Below are positions 1 through 7,108 of a stretch of DNA of 10,830 bases, piece after piece. Source of the DNA: Actinobacteria bacterium UBA5976. Its GTDB lineage: Bacteria; Actinomycetota; Actinomycetes; S36-B12; UBA5976. Numbering within the stretch: position 1 is the stretch's first letter; every line of letters begins with the position of its first letter. The stretch spans positions 1-10,830 of the forward strand of contig DJBM01000133.1 in the NCBI GenBank assembly GCA_002430405.1. The letters are read 5' to 3'. Below the pieces are notes generated by a model. That model saw only the letters and a list, made by a program, of their open reading frames with translations. It did no database searches and had not been told where the DNA came from. The position numbers and the translations under genes are program-made.

Positions 1-1170
1 AACCCGGCGGGCGACTTCTACTAGTTCATCGGGTGAGATTTGGAACATCTCGTCGCGAGGATAAGTTTCTAGAAATTGCATCAAGTCCTTGCCGCTGTGA
101 GAATCTCGGCCAAGGGCCATTGATTCGGTGACATCGGCAACCTTGCTTGAAAGCACTGGGATATTTGTAACAGATTGGTTGTACGCGGCGGAAGAGAACA
201 GACCTAAGAATCGATGCTCTCCGATTTGCTTACCCGATGCATCTACCCGACGAATTCCTACGTAATCCAAAACTACTGGGCGGTGAACGGTAGATCGCAT
301 TCGAGCTTTTGTCACAACCATTAGTGAATCTATCGACGAGTGATCCTGATCATTCTTGTTTAACGCGCCCCCATCATTGGTATTGCGCAAAGTTCCAAGG
401 CCAGAGGCGCCGATTCTAGATAAAACATTTTTAGATAAGTCATAGTTGGAATAGCCCACAAAAGTGAAGTTATTTTCAGGTAACCACTTTAAGAATTCAA
501 TTGCTTCGCGGCGCTCTCGGTCGCTCACTCCAGTTACCGTTTCAATTTCGGCGATAACTTCATGGAGCTTAGCCCGCATGGCTGGCCAGTCTTCAACTGT
601 TGCTCGCACATCTGCCAGAACACTTTGCATTCCCGCTTCTAATGCTGATAAATCAGCAGCATCCGATTCGCGATCAATCTCTACGCTGATCCAAGATTCT
701 TGAATCGCGCCCTCGGGTGCGGACTCACCTGGTAAAACATCGAGATCTAAAATTTGTACTAATTCACCTTTTTGGTCTCGCTTAACCCAAAACCGTGGGT
801 GAATAACTACTCGGATTGATCGACCTCCTTGCGAAATTTCCGCCGAAACAGAATCAACCAAGAACGGCATGTCATCCGTAACAACTTGTACGACGCTATA
901 AGGCGATTGCCAACCGTGTGAATCCAGATTTGGAGATAATGCCGCAACTTTGGATGTGCCCGGAGTTCGACTTTGACCCAATGCAACGTGGGATTTAATC
1001 AAACCTTCCAGGTCGCGAACTTCAGTGCCAACTAAATCCTCAGGTGCTACCAAATCAAAGTAACGAGAGACGACGGTTGTTAGGTCACTGGAAATCGACT
1101 TTTCTACCCGTGAAATTAATTCGTCACACGCCTCTTCTAAGCGACGCGAGCCGCGCGAGGTTATTGGCAC
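1..1170 (-). CDS. gdh: NAD-specific glutamate dehydrogenase, large (GDH2/Bac_GDH) type, N-terminal part
   Basis: The first 390 codons of a gene that runs off the left edge; the frame is open to base 1. It should catalyse NAD-dependent oxidative deamination of glutamate to 2-oxoglutarate and ammonia in the cytoplasm. Family-typical blocks are VVTDDMPFLVDSV (residues 96-108), QESWISVEID (157-166), EFLKWLPENNFTFVGY (225-240), STVHRPVVLDYVGIRRVD (293-310), GEHRFLGLFSSAAY (317-330) and the SHSGKDLMQFLETYPRDEMFQI stretch (357-378). Family members are about 1,500-1,650 residues, so only the regulatory N-terminal quarter is here and the dehydrogenase domain lies outside. The start is GTG at 1170. An in-frame TAG at 1179-1177 rules out any longer form, and AGGAGG lies 10 nt upstream. 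It is divergent from the methyltransferase gene. Family assignment is firm; the exact start is slightly less so. Confidence 0.93.
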   Translation of the reverse strand, partial: MPITSRGSRRLEEACDELISRVEKSISSDLTTVVSRYFDLVAPEDLVGTEVRDLEGLIKSHVALGQSRTPGTSKVAALSPNLDSHGWQSPYSVVQVVTDDMPFLVDSVSAEISQGGRSIRVVIHPRFWVKRDQKGELVQILDLDVLPGESAPEGAIQESWISVEIDRESDAADLSALEAGMQSVLADVRATVEDWPAMRAKLHEVIAEIETVTGVSDRERREAIEFLKWLPENNFTFVGYSNYDLSKNVLSRIGASGLGTLRNTNDGGALNKNDQDHSSIDSLMVVTKARMRSTVHRPVVLDYVGIRRVDASGKQIGEHRFLGLFSSAAYNQSVTNIPVLSSKVADVTESMALGRDSHSGKDLMQFLETYPRDEMFQISPDELVEVARRV

Positions 1171-1180
1171 TTTTTTCTAG

Positions 1181-1186
1181 CCTCCT
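1181..1186 (-). promoter_or_regulatory. Shine-Dalgarno site of the glutamate dehydrogenase gene
   Basis: On the minus strand this reads AGGAGG, a perfect anti-SD match, 10 nt before the GTG codon at 1170. The spacing is slightly long but workable. It supports the GTG start, which is also the only start possible before the in-frame stop at 1177-1179. Confidence 0.7.
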
Positions 1187-1203
1187 GCGCTCACGCGGGG
1201 GCA

Positions 1204-1240
1204 CGTGGACACCTGATAACTCTACCAATTCGTAGACACC
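1204..1240. repeat. Direct repeat pair CGT(G/A)GACACC, possible operator
   Basis: CGTGGACACC at 1204-1213 and CGTAGACACC at 1231-1240 match at nine of ten positions, with starts 27 bp apart. The first copy lies where the gdh transcript would start. The second ends two bases before the putative -10 box of the methyltransferase gene. The sequence shows the repeat; its role as a regulator-binding site is inference. Confidence 0.4.
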
Positions 1241-1253
1241 CTTAGATTGAGGT

Positions 1254-2477
1254 ATGAGTATTTCCTGGCTAATAAGCCCTACTGGACGGGAAGTAATTAA
1301 CTCAGCACGCGAATACCTTGAACCATTGCGAGCTGTTCCCGCACTTAGAAAGAAGTACCCAGAGATTGCTTCAGAATTGATTTCACAAGCGATGTCCCAG
1401 GCGGGATTACAGCTTCGCTTGGAAGAGCGTTGGGGTGTACCCACTAATCAATTTCTACTGACACAAGACGGCATTAGCCAAGCAACTCGGCCAGTCATCG
1501 CAAAGTATCGGGCGCAAGAAATCGTGAAACAATTTGGTAAGGATGCACACGTGCTTGACCTGACCTGTGGATTAGGTTTTGATTCGCGAGAATTTGCACT
1601 TGCTGGTCTAAAGGTAACTGCACTTGAAATTGATCCTGCGGTTGCCGAATATGCCCAACATAATCTTGCTGAATTTGGCATAGTCGTTAGCTGCGCAGAC
1701 GCCACAAAATTTCAGATTCCTGCTGACATCGATGTGGTCTTTGTTGACCCAGCACGCCGGGATCCGCAGGGTTCAAAAACAGCGCTTGGACAAGCCAAGC
1801 GAATATTTAATCCACAACTGTGGTCACCGTCCTGGGATTCGATAATTGATATTTCTTCTCGATTTCCAGTAATGGCAAAAGTTGCGCCCGGTATGGACAA
1901 ATCTGAAATTGGAAATTGGGACGCAAAATGGCTTAGCTCTGCCGGTGATCTACTTGAATGCTTTATTTCATTTCCTGGAACTGGCGTTCGAAGTGCGGTT
2001 CTAATATCTGCTGAATCTGGAAATTGCATCGAAGTACCGGGTGAGAGTCAGACTCGTACCCAAAATCTTGGCAGGTTCTTAGTAATTCCAGATCCAGCGT
2101 TGATCCGCGCAAGCGCGCTCACTCCACTTGCTGACTCCATTAATGGGGGGCTCGTTAATGAGCACATTGCTTGGTTGACTACAGATGATGAAACTGGAGT
2201 TAGGAACATGCTTAAGCAAGATCCAGTTCAAGCAAATGCCTTGCTCATTGAGTCAGTGTTTAAGTTCTCAGATAAGGAACTAATAACTCAGACAAAAAAC
2301 ATCCCGACAGCTGGAGTAACGATCATGACAAGAGGGATGCAGCTCGATGTTGAAGCGATACGTAAATCAGTTGTGAAAGTTACCGCACCAGGAAATCAGG
2401 AATTGATTGTGGCAATATATCGAGACGATGCTGGGCCGCAGGCTTTACTTTGTCGTCGAATTTCTAGTTTGAACTAA
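1254..2477 (+). CDS. THUMP-like class I SAM-dependent methyltransferase, substrate unknown
   Basis: A 407-residue cytoplasmic protein. The central Rossmann-type methyltransferase domain has motif I VLDLTCGLGFDS (100-111), the acidic end of strand 2 in ALEIDP (123-128), and VDPARR (164-169) in the motif IV position, followed by KVAPGMD (209-215), which is typical of this family. The last 70 or so residues (about 335-405) resemble the small Thump_like C-terminal domain found with these enzymes. The N-terminal 90 residues are mostly helical in appearance. Related proteins are annotated only as class I SAM or THUMP-like methyltransferases. An RNA substrate is a guess based on the domain name. The start at ATG 1254 has no proper SD (GAGG lies only one base away), and a TAGATT box at 1243-1248 suggests leaderless expression. 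The 3' end overlaps mmuM by 33 bp, tail to tail. Confidence 0.88.
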   Translation: MSISWLISPTGREVINSAREYLEPLRAVPALRKKYPEIASELISQAMSQAGLQLRLEERWGVPTNQFLLTQDGISQATRPVIAKYRAQEIVKQFGKDAHVLDLTCGLGFDSREFALAGLKVTALEIDPAVAEYAQHNLAEFGIVVSCADATKFQIPADIDVVFVDPARRDPQGSKTALGQAKRIFNPQLWSPSWDSIIDISSRFPVMAKVAPGMDKSEIGNWDAKWLSSAGDLLECFISFPGTGVRSAVLISAESGNCIEVPGESQTRTQNLGRFLVIPDPALIRASALTPLADSINGGLVNEHIAWLTTDDETGVRNMLKQDPVQANALLIESVFKFSDKELITQTKNIPTAGVTIMTRGMQLDVEAIRKSVVKVTAPGNQELIVAIYRDDAGPQALLCRRISSLN

Positions 2478-3374
2478 ATCCAAATCCAATTGGGTAATTG
2501 CCTCTGGTCCAAGTCCACAGCAACCACCGATTAGATCAGCACCAGCCTTTACCCACTCCGAAACAATCTGTGCAGGTAACTTGTCATGCCCTTCACCAAT
2601 CCAGCACATATTTTTTCCATCCCAAACTCGACCTGCATTTGGATAAACAACCAGTGGTAGCGAAGTCTTTGCTGCAAGTATGCGCAATAGTGAGGTGACA
2701 AATTCAGGCTTTGTGCAATTCACTCCAATTGCAACAATCGAAGGAGTCTTATTAACGAGCTCTGCTAAATGCCCAATGCCTTGTCCGGCGCAAGTTGAGT
2801 TTGCATCCTGCGCACTCATAGTGATCCAAGCAGGAATGTCTGGGTAATCTGCCAGTACCTCAACTAAGGCTCGCACTTCATCTAAATCTGGAATTGTTTC
2901 GCAGGCAAATAAGTCTGGCTTTGCGCTGGCAAGTACCGCGATTCGGTCCCGATGAAACTTAACTAAGTCATCATGTGCCACCCCGTAATTGCCCACATAT
3001 TCTTGGCCGCCACCAAGAACTGCGCCGTATGGACCCACACTCGCTGCTACCCAAACTTTTTCGGGCGCATTCAATGCAACATCTTGAGCTAGCGTGAGCG
3101 AAAGTCGCATCAAGTCATCCGCTTGATCTTGTGTCATACCCGCTGCCATGAAACCCATACGACTTGCCTGATACGAAGCAGTAATCAAAACACGAGCACC
3201 AGAGTTCACATACTCTTGATGAACCTGAGCTATGGCTTCTGGTGCATCTCGAAGTAATCTCGCGGACCAGAGTTTGTCAGACAAGTCGTGGCCAAGTTTT
3301 TCCAATTCACCTGAGAGCCCGCCATCTATTGGCCAAGGACCTGTTTCTAACCAACTTGCAAAACTCTGGTTCAC
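2445..3374 (-). CDS. mmuM: Homocysteine S-methyltransferase
   Basis: A 309-residue member of the zinc-dependent homocysteine S-methyltransferase family, which makes methionine by moving a methyl group from S-methylmethionine or S-adenosylmethionine to homocysteine. Visible signatures are DGGLSGELE near the N-terminus (17-25), ITASYQAS (64-71), ACETIPDLDE (157-166), GVNC (217-220) and GGCCG (283-287). Cys220, Cys285 and Cys286 are the expected zinc ligands. Length is normal for MmuM and much shorter than cobalamin-dependent MetH, of which this resembles only the N-terminal module. The start is GTG at 3374, sharing its G with the TAG stop of tsaD (TAGTG), so translation is probably coupled. It is the last gene of the minus-strand operon, and its final codons overlap the 3' end of the convergent methyltransferase gene. 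The family is secure; the methyl donor is not determined. Confidence 0.9.
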   Translation of the reverse strand: MNQSFASWLETGPWPIDGGLSGELEKLGHDLSDKLWSARLLRDAPEAIAQVHQEYVNSGARVLITASYQASRMGFMAAGMTQDQADDLMRLSLTLAQDVALNAPEKVWVAASVGPYGAVLGGGQEYVGNYGVAHDDLVKFHRDRIAVLASAKPDLFACETIPDLDEVRALVEVLADYPDIPAWITMSAQDANSTCAGQGIGHLAELVNKTPSIVAIGVNCTKPEFVTSLLRILAAKTSLPLVVYPNAGRVWDGKNMCWIGEGHDKLPAQIVSEWVKAGADLIGGCCGLGPEAITQLDLDLVQTRNSTTK

Positions 3375-4417
3375 TATGCCACCACTGTTGTTACGTTCAT
3401 CGAGGAATCTGTCGCGAAACTTAATTGTGAGGTATCCCGACCTCGTTTAACTAATTCAGAGCCAAGGGCTGCAACCATTGCGCCATTATCAGTACACAGC
3501 GCTGGACTAGGAATTCGTAGATCAATACTGTGCTCGGCGCAGCGTTGCGCTGCAACTGTGCGCAAGCGACTGTTTGCTGCTACCCCACCGCCAATCACTA
3601 ATGTGCCAACATCGTTACTTAGGCAGGCGTCAATGGCTTTTCGAAGCAAGACGTCAACAATGGCTTCCTGGAACGAAGCAGCCACATCATTAACCATTAC
3701 AGAATTACCTGCCCGTCGTTCCGTTTCGATCCAACGAGCCACCGCAGTTTTCAATCCTGAGAATGAAACATCAAAGCGATGCTTAATCAAATCTTTTGGT
3801 GTTGTTAGGCCACGTGGAAAGTCAATGGCATTTGGATTTCCAGTTTGCGCAGCTTGATCGATGTATGGCCCGCCGGGAAACGGTAAGCCAAGTACGCGAG
3901 CAATCTTGTCGAAGGCTTCACCGGCTGCATCGTCAATAGTTTGACCCAGTTGAATTACATCTTGAGTAATGTCTGGAACGAGCAACAAAGATGAGTGGCC
4001 GCCCGAGACTAACATTGCAATGCTTGGCTCATTCAAAGGTCCATGTTCAAGTTGGTCAACGCACACATGGGCGGCTAAGTGATTTACGCCATAGATTGGC
4101 TTACCCAGCGCAACTGCGAGGGATTTCGCAGCAGCGACACCGACAAGCAACGCACCTGCCAAACCTGGACCAGAAGTAACTGCGATGGCATCAACATCAG
4201 CCAGCCTGATATTCGCAGCCTTACATGCGCGTTCAATTGTTGGCACCATGGCTTCCAGATGAGCTCTACTTGCGATCTCAGGAACGACTCCACCAAACCG
4301 TGCATGCTCATCAACACTTGATGCGACTTCGTCGGCTAACAAAGTGGTGCCTCGGACAATTCCAATTCCAGTTTCGTCACACGAAGTTTCAATTCCCAAT
4401 ATCAATGGCTCAGACAT
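3374..4417 (-). CDS. tsaD: tRNA N6-threonylcarbamoyladenosine(37) transferase TsaD
   Basis: A 347-residue protein of the Kae1/Qri7/TsaD family (ASKHA fold). With TsaB and TsaE it transfers the threonylcarbamoyl group from its AMP adduct to A37 of ANN-decoding tRNAs. Visible motifs are the N-terminal GIETSCDETG (8-17), VVPEIASRAH (44-53), the metal-binding NHLAAH (112-117, His113 and His117), VSGGHSSL (137-144), IDDAAGEAFDK (161-171), GGGVAANSRLR (276-286) and CTDNGAM (308-314), with Asp310 as the third metal ligand. All key residues are present and the length is normal. ATG at 4417 overlaps the end of rimI by 8 nt, and the TAG stop overlaps mmuM by 1 nt. In many actinobacteria groES and groEL follow this gene; here mmuM does. 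Confidence 0.97.
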   Translation of the reverse strand: MSEPLILGIETSCDETGIGIVRGTTLLADEVASSVDEHARFGGVVPEIASRAHLEAMVPTIERACKAANIRLADVDAIAVTSGPGLAGALLVGVAAAKSLAVALGKPIYGVNHLAAHVCVDQLEHGPLNEPSIAMLVSGGHSSLLLVPDITQDVIQLGQTIDDAAGEAFDKIARVLGLPFPGGPYIDQAAQTGNPNAIDFPRGLTTPKDLIKHRFDVSFSGLKTAVARWIETERRAGNSVMVNDVAASFQEAIVDVLLRKAIDACLSNDVGTLVIGGGVAANSRLRTVAAQRCAEHSIDLRIPSPALCTDNGAMVAALGSELVKRGRDTSQLSFATDSSMNVTTVVA

Positions 4418-4862
4418 TAGCTACTCGCTTTCGCATAATGTTTGCGTCAATTGTGTTCCCGTAATAATTTCGCCGTATATCAATTCGCTCATATCCACGA
4501 GCGTCATACATCTTTATGGCTGCTTCGTTGTCACTGCGAACTTCCAAGAATATTTCTCGAACATTGCGAAGCACTGCTTGCGACTCAAGCCAGTTCATCA
4601 AGGCAGTGCCGATACCTTCGCCTTGCTGATTACTTGCAACTGCCACAGTATTCACATCGCCCTGTTTGCCTACATAACGAAAAGATGCGTAGCCTACAAT
4701 TTCAGAATCTAAAATCGCCACGGAAACGTCCCGAGAAATGGAAACTTCAGCAAGTTCGCCAAGAAATAGATCCTCACTCCAGGCATCTACTGGAAACAGG
4801 TCAACTTCAATTTCAAGGACTCTTGCTAAGTCAGAGTGAGTCATTGGGCGAATTTCCAGCAT
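4410..4862 (-). CDS. rimI: Ribosomal-protein-alanine N-acetyltransferase (GNAT family)
   Basis: A 150-residue single-domain GNAT protein. RimI acetylates the N-terminal alanine of ribosomal protein S18 in E. coli; actinobacterial relatives may act on other N-termini. Visible features are the N-terminal IRPMTHSDL (4-12), strand 4 DVNTVAV (69-75), the acetyl-CoA pyrophosphate loop QQGEGIG (79-85), FLEVRSDNEAAIKMYDARGY (105-124), and RRNYY followed by DANIMRK (130-145), which is typical of RimI and contains the conserved tyrosine. Its place between tsaB and tsaD is the usual one in actinobacteria and supports the RimI call over a generic GNAT. The ATG at 4862 overlaps the tsaB stop by one base (TAATG), and the 3' end overlaps tsaD by 8 nt, so all three genes are probably translationally coupled. 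Confidence 0.92.
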   Translation of the reverse strand: MLEIRPMTHSDLARVLEIEVDLFPVDAWSEDLFLGELAEVSISRDVSVAILDSEIVGYASFRYVGKQGDVNTVAVASNQQGEGIGTALMNWLESQAVLRNVREIFLEVRSDNEAAIKMYDARGYERIDIRRNYYGNTIDANIMRKRVANV

Positions 4863-5479
4863 TAGAGAACCGACTTTCGAATCGTTGGTTCCACGGCATC
4901 TGGTTTGCGTAAATACATTGGCAATACATCAACTAGCTGAGCAGACCCTGATGCAAATAGCTTGGCCAGAGATCCAGCTTTTAACTCCATTACGCTTCCA
5001 GAAATGAAATCTGGATAAAGCTGTGCGCCCGGGCCGACAAACTTTAAATCAGGAAATTGCGATGCGATGACTTCGGGCTTAGAAACTTGTGGTTCGCCAA
5101 TTCGATCCCCGTCGTACCGAGCCCAGTACAACTCTTTGCGGCGAGCATCGGTAACAACGACGCAAGGGTTTGCATAATCGAATGCAATTGCATCTAACGA
5201 ACAAATGCCATGGATAGAAATATTGCGAGCATGTGCAAATACTGCGGCAGTGACTATGCCAACGCGCAGTCCAGTAAATGGACCTGGGCCAACGCCGACC
5301 ACGACATCAGTAATTTCTTCGATCTTCAATCCTGAATCAGAAACAACTCTTGAAATCAATTCGGCTGTAAGTTCGCCTTGCATGCCATGGTCGATAGCTT
5401 GGCTTTGCGTAACTTCACCACTACTTCGTAGGATCGCAACACTGACTCCAACCGAGGTGTCTATTGCTAAAGCGTTCAT
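4862..5479 (-). CDS. tsaB: tRNA threonylcarbamoyladenosine biosynthesis protein TsaB
   Basis: A 205-residue TsaD paralogue that forms a heterodimer with TsaD and is needed for t6A37 synthesis. It has the family N-terminus ALAIDTS (3-9), the glycine-rich VGVGPGPFTGLRVG (61-74) and DARRKELYWARY (111-122). The metal-binding histidines of TsaD are absent, as expected for TsaB. I chose ATG at 5479 because it makes an ATGA overlap with the tsaE stop and puts the first beta strand at the N-terminus as in the family. An in-frame TTG at 5512 would add 11 residues (MERLELERVWR) inside tsaE and is less likely. The gene ends in a TAATG overlap with rimI. Confidence 0.95.
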   Translation of the reverse strand: MNALAIDTSVGVSVAILRSSGEVTQSQAIDHGMQGELTAELISRVVSDSGLKIEEITDVVVGVGPGPFTGLRVGIVTAAVFAHARNISIHGICSLDAIAFDYANPCVVVTDARRKELYWARYDGDRIGEPQVSKPEVIASQFPDLKFVGPGAQLYPDFISGSVMELKAGSLAKLFASGSAQLVDVLPMYLRKPDAVEPTIRKSVL

Positions 5480-5961
5480 ACGCCAAACCCGCTCAAGCTC
5501 AAGTCGCTCCAACGATGTCCAACTGCGGTTACTGAAATCCTGCGAATCCCGCTTGCTGGATCAGATTCATCGGTAAGTTCCAGTGCTCTATCTATTTCGA
5601 TCTCAAGCCAATTATCCGAAAATCCAGATACATATTCTTTACCCCACTCGATTACAAAAACTGCATTCTTTGTTGCGTCAAGATCCAGGTCCACCAAATC
5701 ACTTTGGCAAGTCAAGCGATAAGCATCCACGTGCACTAGAGCCAGACCGGAGCCTTGCGGCTTATGCACACGCGAAACCACAAAAGTTGGACTTGTGGCC
5801 AGGCCTTGCACTTCGATCTGTGTTGCGAGTCCTTGCACAAAAGTAGTTTTTCCCGCACCTAACGGTCCGCTCAATACAACTACATCGCCAGCAGTTAACA
5901 ATGCGCCAATTTGCTTGCCGAATTCCTGCATTTGCTCAGAAGTGGATACGGTAAAGGTCAC
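5476..5961 (-). CDS. tsaE: tRNA threonylcarbamoyladenosine biosynthesis ATPase TsaE
   Basis: A P-loop ATPase that drives turnover of the TsaB-TsaD complex. With the chosen start it is 161 residues and shows the Walker A motif GPLGAGKTT (32-40), LATSPTFVV (54-62), HVDAYRL (77-83) and VIEWG (103-107), all characteristic of TsaE. The start is uncertain. GTG at 5961, 5 nt after the alr stop, gives the usual short N-terminus (MTFTVSTSEQ). TTG at 5973 would add four residues and overlap alr by 7 nt. Neither has a clear SD; I prefer GTG. The gene ends in an ATGA overlap with tsaB. The about 40 residues after VIEWG are poorly conserved in the family and look normal here. Confidence 0.94.
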   Translation of the reverse strand: MTFTVSTSEQMQEFGKQIGALLTAGDVVVLSGPLGAGKTTFVQGLATQIEVQGLATSPTFVVSRVHKPQGSGLALVHVDAYRLTCQSDLVDLDLDATKNAVFVIEWGKEYVSGFSDNWLEIEIDRALELTDESDPASGIRRISVTAVGHRWSDLSLSGFGV

Positions 5962-5966
5962 AGTAC

Positions 5967-7100
5967 TTACCAAGAGTTGTTAATGAATTCGCGATGCACG
6001 CGGGGGCCAATTCGGGTGATGATTTCATAGGAAATAGTTCCAGCCGCATGCGCCCAATCCTCCACACTTGGTTCACCGCGAGCTGGATCACCAAAAAGCA
6101 CTACCTCGTCACCAAGGCTTACCTCCAGGTCACCAACATCTAGGACAAACTGGTCCATACAAACTCGGCCAGCGATCTTTCGGATTTCGCCACCGACCAA
6201 TACTGGGCCGAGGTTAGTAGCACTTCGGGGAATTCCATCGGCATAACCAGCGGGAATCAGTGCCAAAGTTGTATCGGATTTGGTGTGATACTGATGTGCG
6301 TAGGAGACACCTGACCCGGCTGGAACTTTCTTTAGCAGCGCAATTGGTGCGCAAAGAGTCATAACCGGTTTCAAATCAAAGTCGGTAGCCACGCCAACTT
6401 CTTCACCTGGCGATACTCCATAAGCCGCTACCCCAGGGCGAACCATATTGAAATATGTATCCGGCAATGCAAGTGTGGCTGCGGAGTTTGCGAGGTGCTT
6501 AACTTCAAGCTCAAAGTTTGCGGCTTCAAGTAAGTCAACAGCAGTTTTAAACTCTTCGATCTGCGCCGCGATTGTGGAATGACTTGGTTCATCAGCGTAT
6601 GCAAAATGAGACATCACACCCACTACTTTTACTGTGCCTTCGTCTTCTGCTTTTCTAAGTGCCAAAATCAGCTCTGGTAAATCCGTTAGCGTTACACCGT
6701 TTCGATTTAGGCCGGTATCAACTTTGACGTGAATTCGAGCAATTCGATCTACAGAATATGCAGCATTACTTATCGCCTTTAGAGTCGCTACTGAATTAAC
6801 ACCCAAATCAATATCACGAGCGATGCATTCTGCGAATCGATCATTTGAAGTATTTAGCCACGCAAGAATTGGGCCAGGAACGCCACCTTCACGAAGTGCG
6901 ACCGCTTCCTCTAGAAGTGCCACTCCTAAATAATCCGCGCCAGCATTCACGGCAGCTTGGCCACACTTAACTAATCCATGTCCGTAGGCATCGGCTTTGA
7001 CTACAACCATTAATTTGCGGCCACCAGTGCGATCCTTTAAAACTCGCACGTTATGTGCCAAAGCTCCGAGATCAATTCGAGCTGTTACATGTGCAGACAT
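5967..7100 (-). CDS. alr: Alanine racemase
   Basis: A 377-residue PLP enzyme that converts L-alanine to D-alanine for peptidoglycan. The PLP lysine is Lys35 in VVVKADAYGHG (32-42). The second catalytic base is Tyr267 in SGVSYAHQY (263-271). Other family blocks are VKVDTGLNRNG (125-135), MSHFAYAD (163-170), HLANSAATL (202-210), MVRPGVAAYG (219-228), PAGYADGIPR (283-292) and GRVCMDQFVLDVG (311-323). All expected residues are present. I start at ATG 7100, 8 nt after the acpS stop, because TARIDLGALAHN is the usual family N-terminus. An in-frame upstream extension to 7175 reads through the end of acpS and looks non-family. A distinct dadX-like role is unlikely given the cell-wall context. Confidence 0.96.
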   Translation of the reverse strand: MSAHVTARIDLGALAHNVRVLKDRTGGRKLMVVVKADAYGHGLVKCGQAAVNAGADYLGVALLEEAVALREGGVPGPILAWLNTSNDRFAECIARDIDLGVNSVATLKAISNAAYSVDRIARIHVKVDTGLNRNGVTLTDLPELILALRKAEDEGTVKVVGVMSHFAYADEPSHSTIAAQIEEFKTAVDLLEAANFELEVKHLANSAATLALPDTYFNMVRPGVAAYGVSPGEEVGVATDFDLKPVMTLCAPIALLKKVPAGSGVSYAHQYHTKSDTTLALIPAGYADGIPRSATNLGPVLVGGEIRKIAGRVCMDQFVLDVGDLEVSLGDEVVLFGDPARGEPSVEDWAHAAGTISYEIITRIGPRVHREFINNSW

Positions 7101-7108
7101 TTGAAAAC

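Larger units (their letters stand above)
1171..1253. promoter_or_regulatory. Divergent promoter region between gdh and the methyltransferase gene
   Basis: This 83-nt spacer must hold both start signals unless one gene is read from elsewhere. On the plus strand TAGATT at 1243-1248 fits a TAnnnT -10 box and would place the transcript start at about 1254, the A of the ATG, giving a leaderless mRNA. On the minus strand TAGAGT (1224-1219) fits a -10 box and would start the gdh transcript near 1212, leaving a leader of about 40 nt that contains the AGGAGG site. No convincing -35 hexamer is visible for either. The spacer also contains a palindromic CACGTG (1202-1207) and a pair of 10-bp direct repeats. 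Promoter positions are inferred from motif and spacing only. Confidence 0.45.

Noticed and set aside
1124..1444. 106-codon minus-strand open frame spanning the divergent spacer
   Set aside because: It overlaps the start of two well-supported genes in other frames, has no recognisable domain, and covers the promoter region. It is a shadow frame.
2485..2505. Inverted repeat CAATT-GGGT-AATTG near the convergent junction as a terminator
   Set aside because: Only a 5-bp AT-rich stem, with no T-tract following on either strand, and it lies inside mmuM.
4344..4912. Two long plus-strand open frames (122 and 156 codons) antisense to rimI and tsaD
   Set aside because: Cysteine- and histidine-rich, low-plausibility translations lying entirely opposite conserved genes, with no SD or family resemblance.
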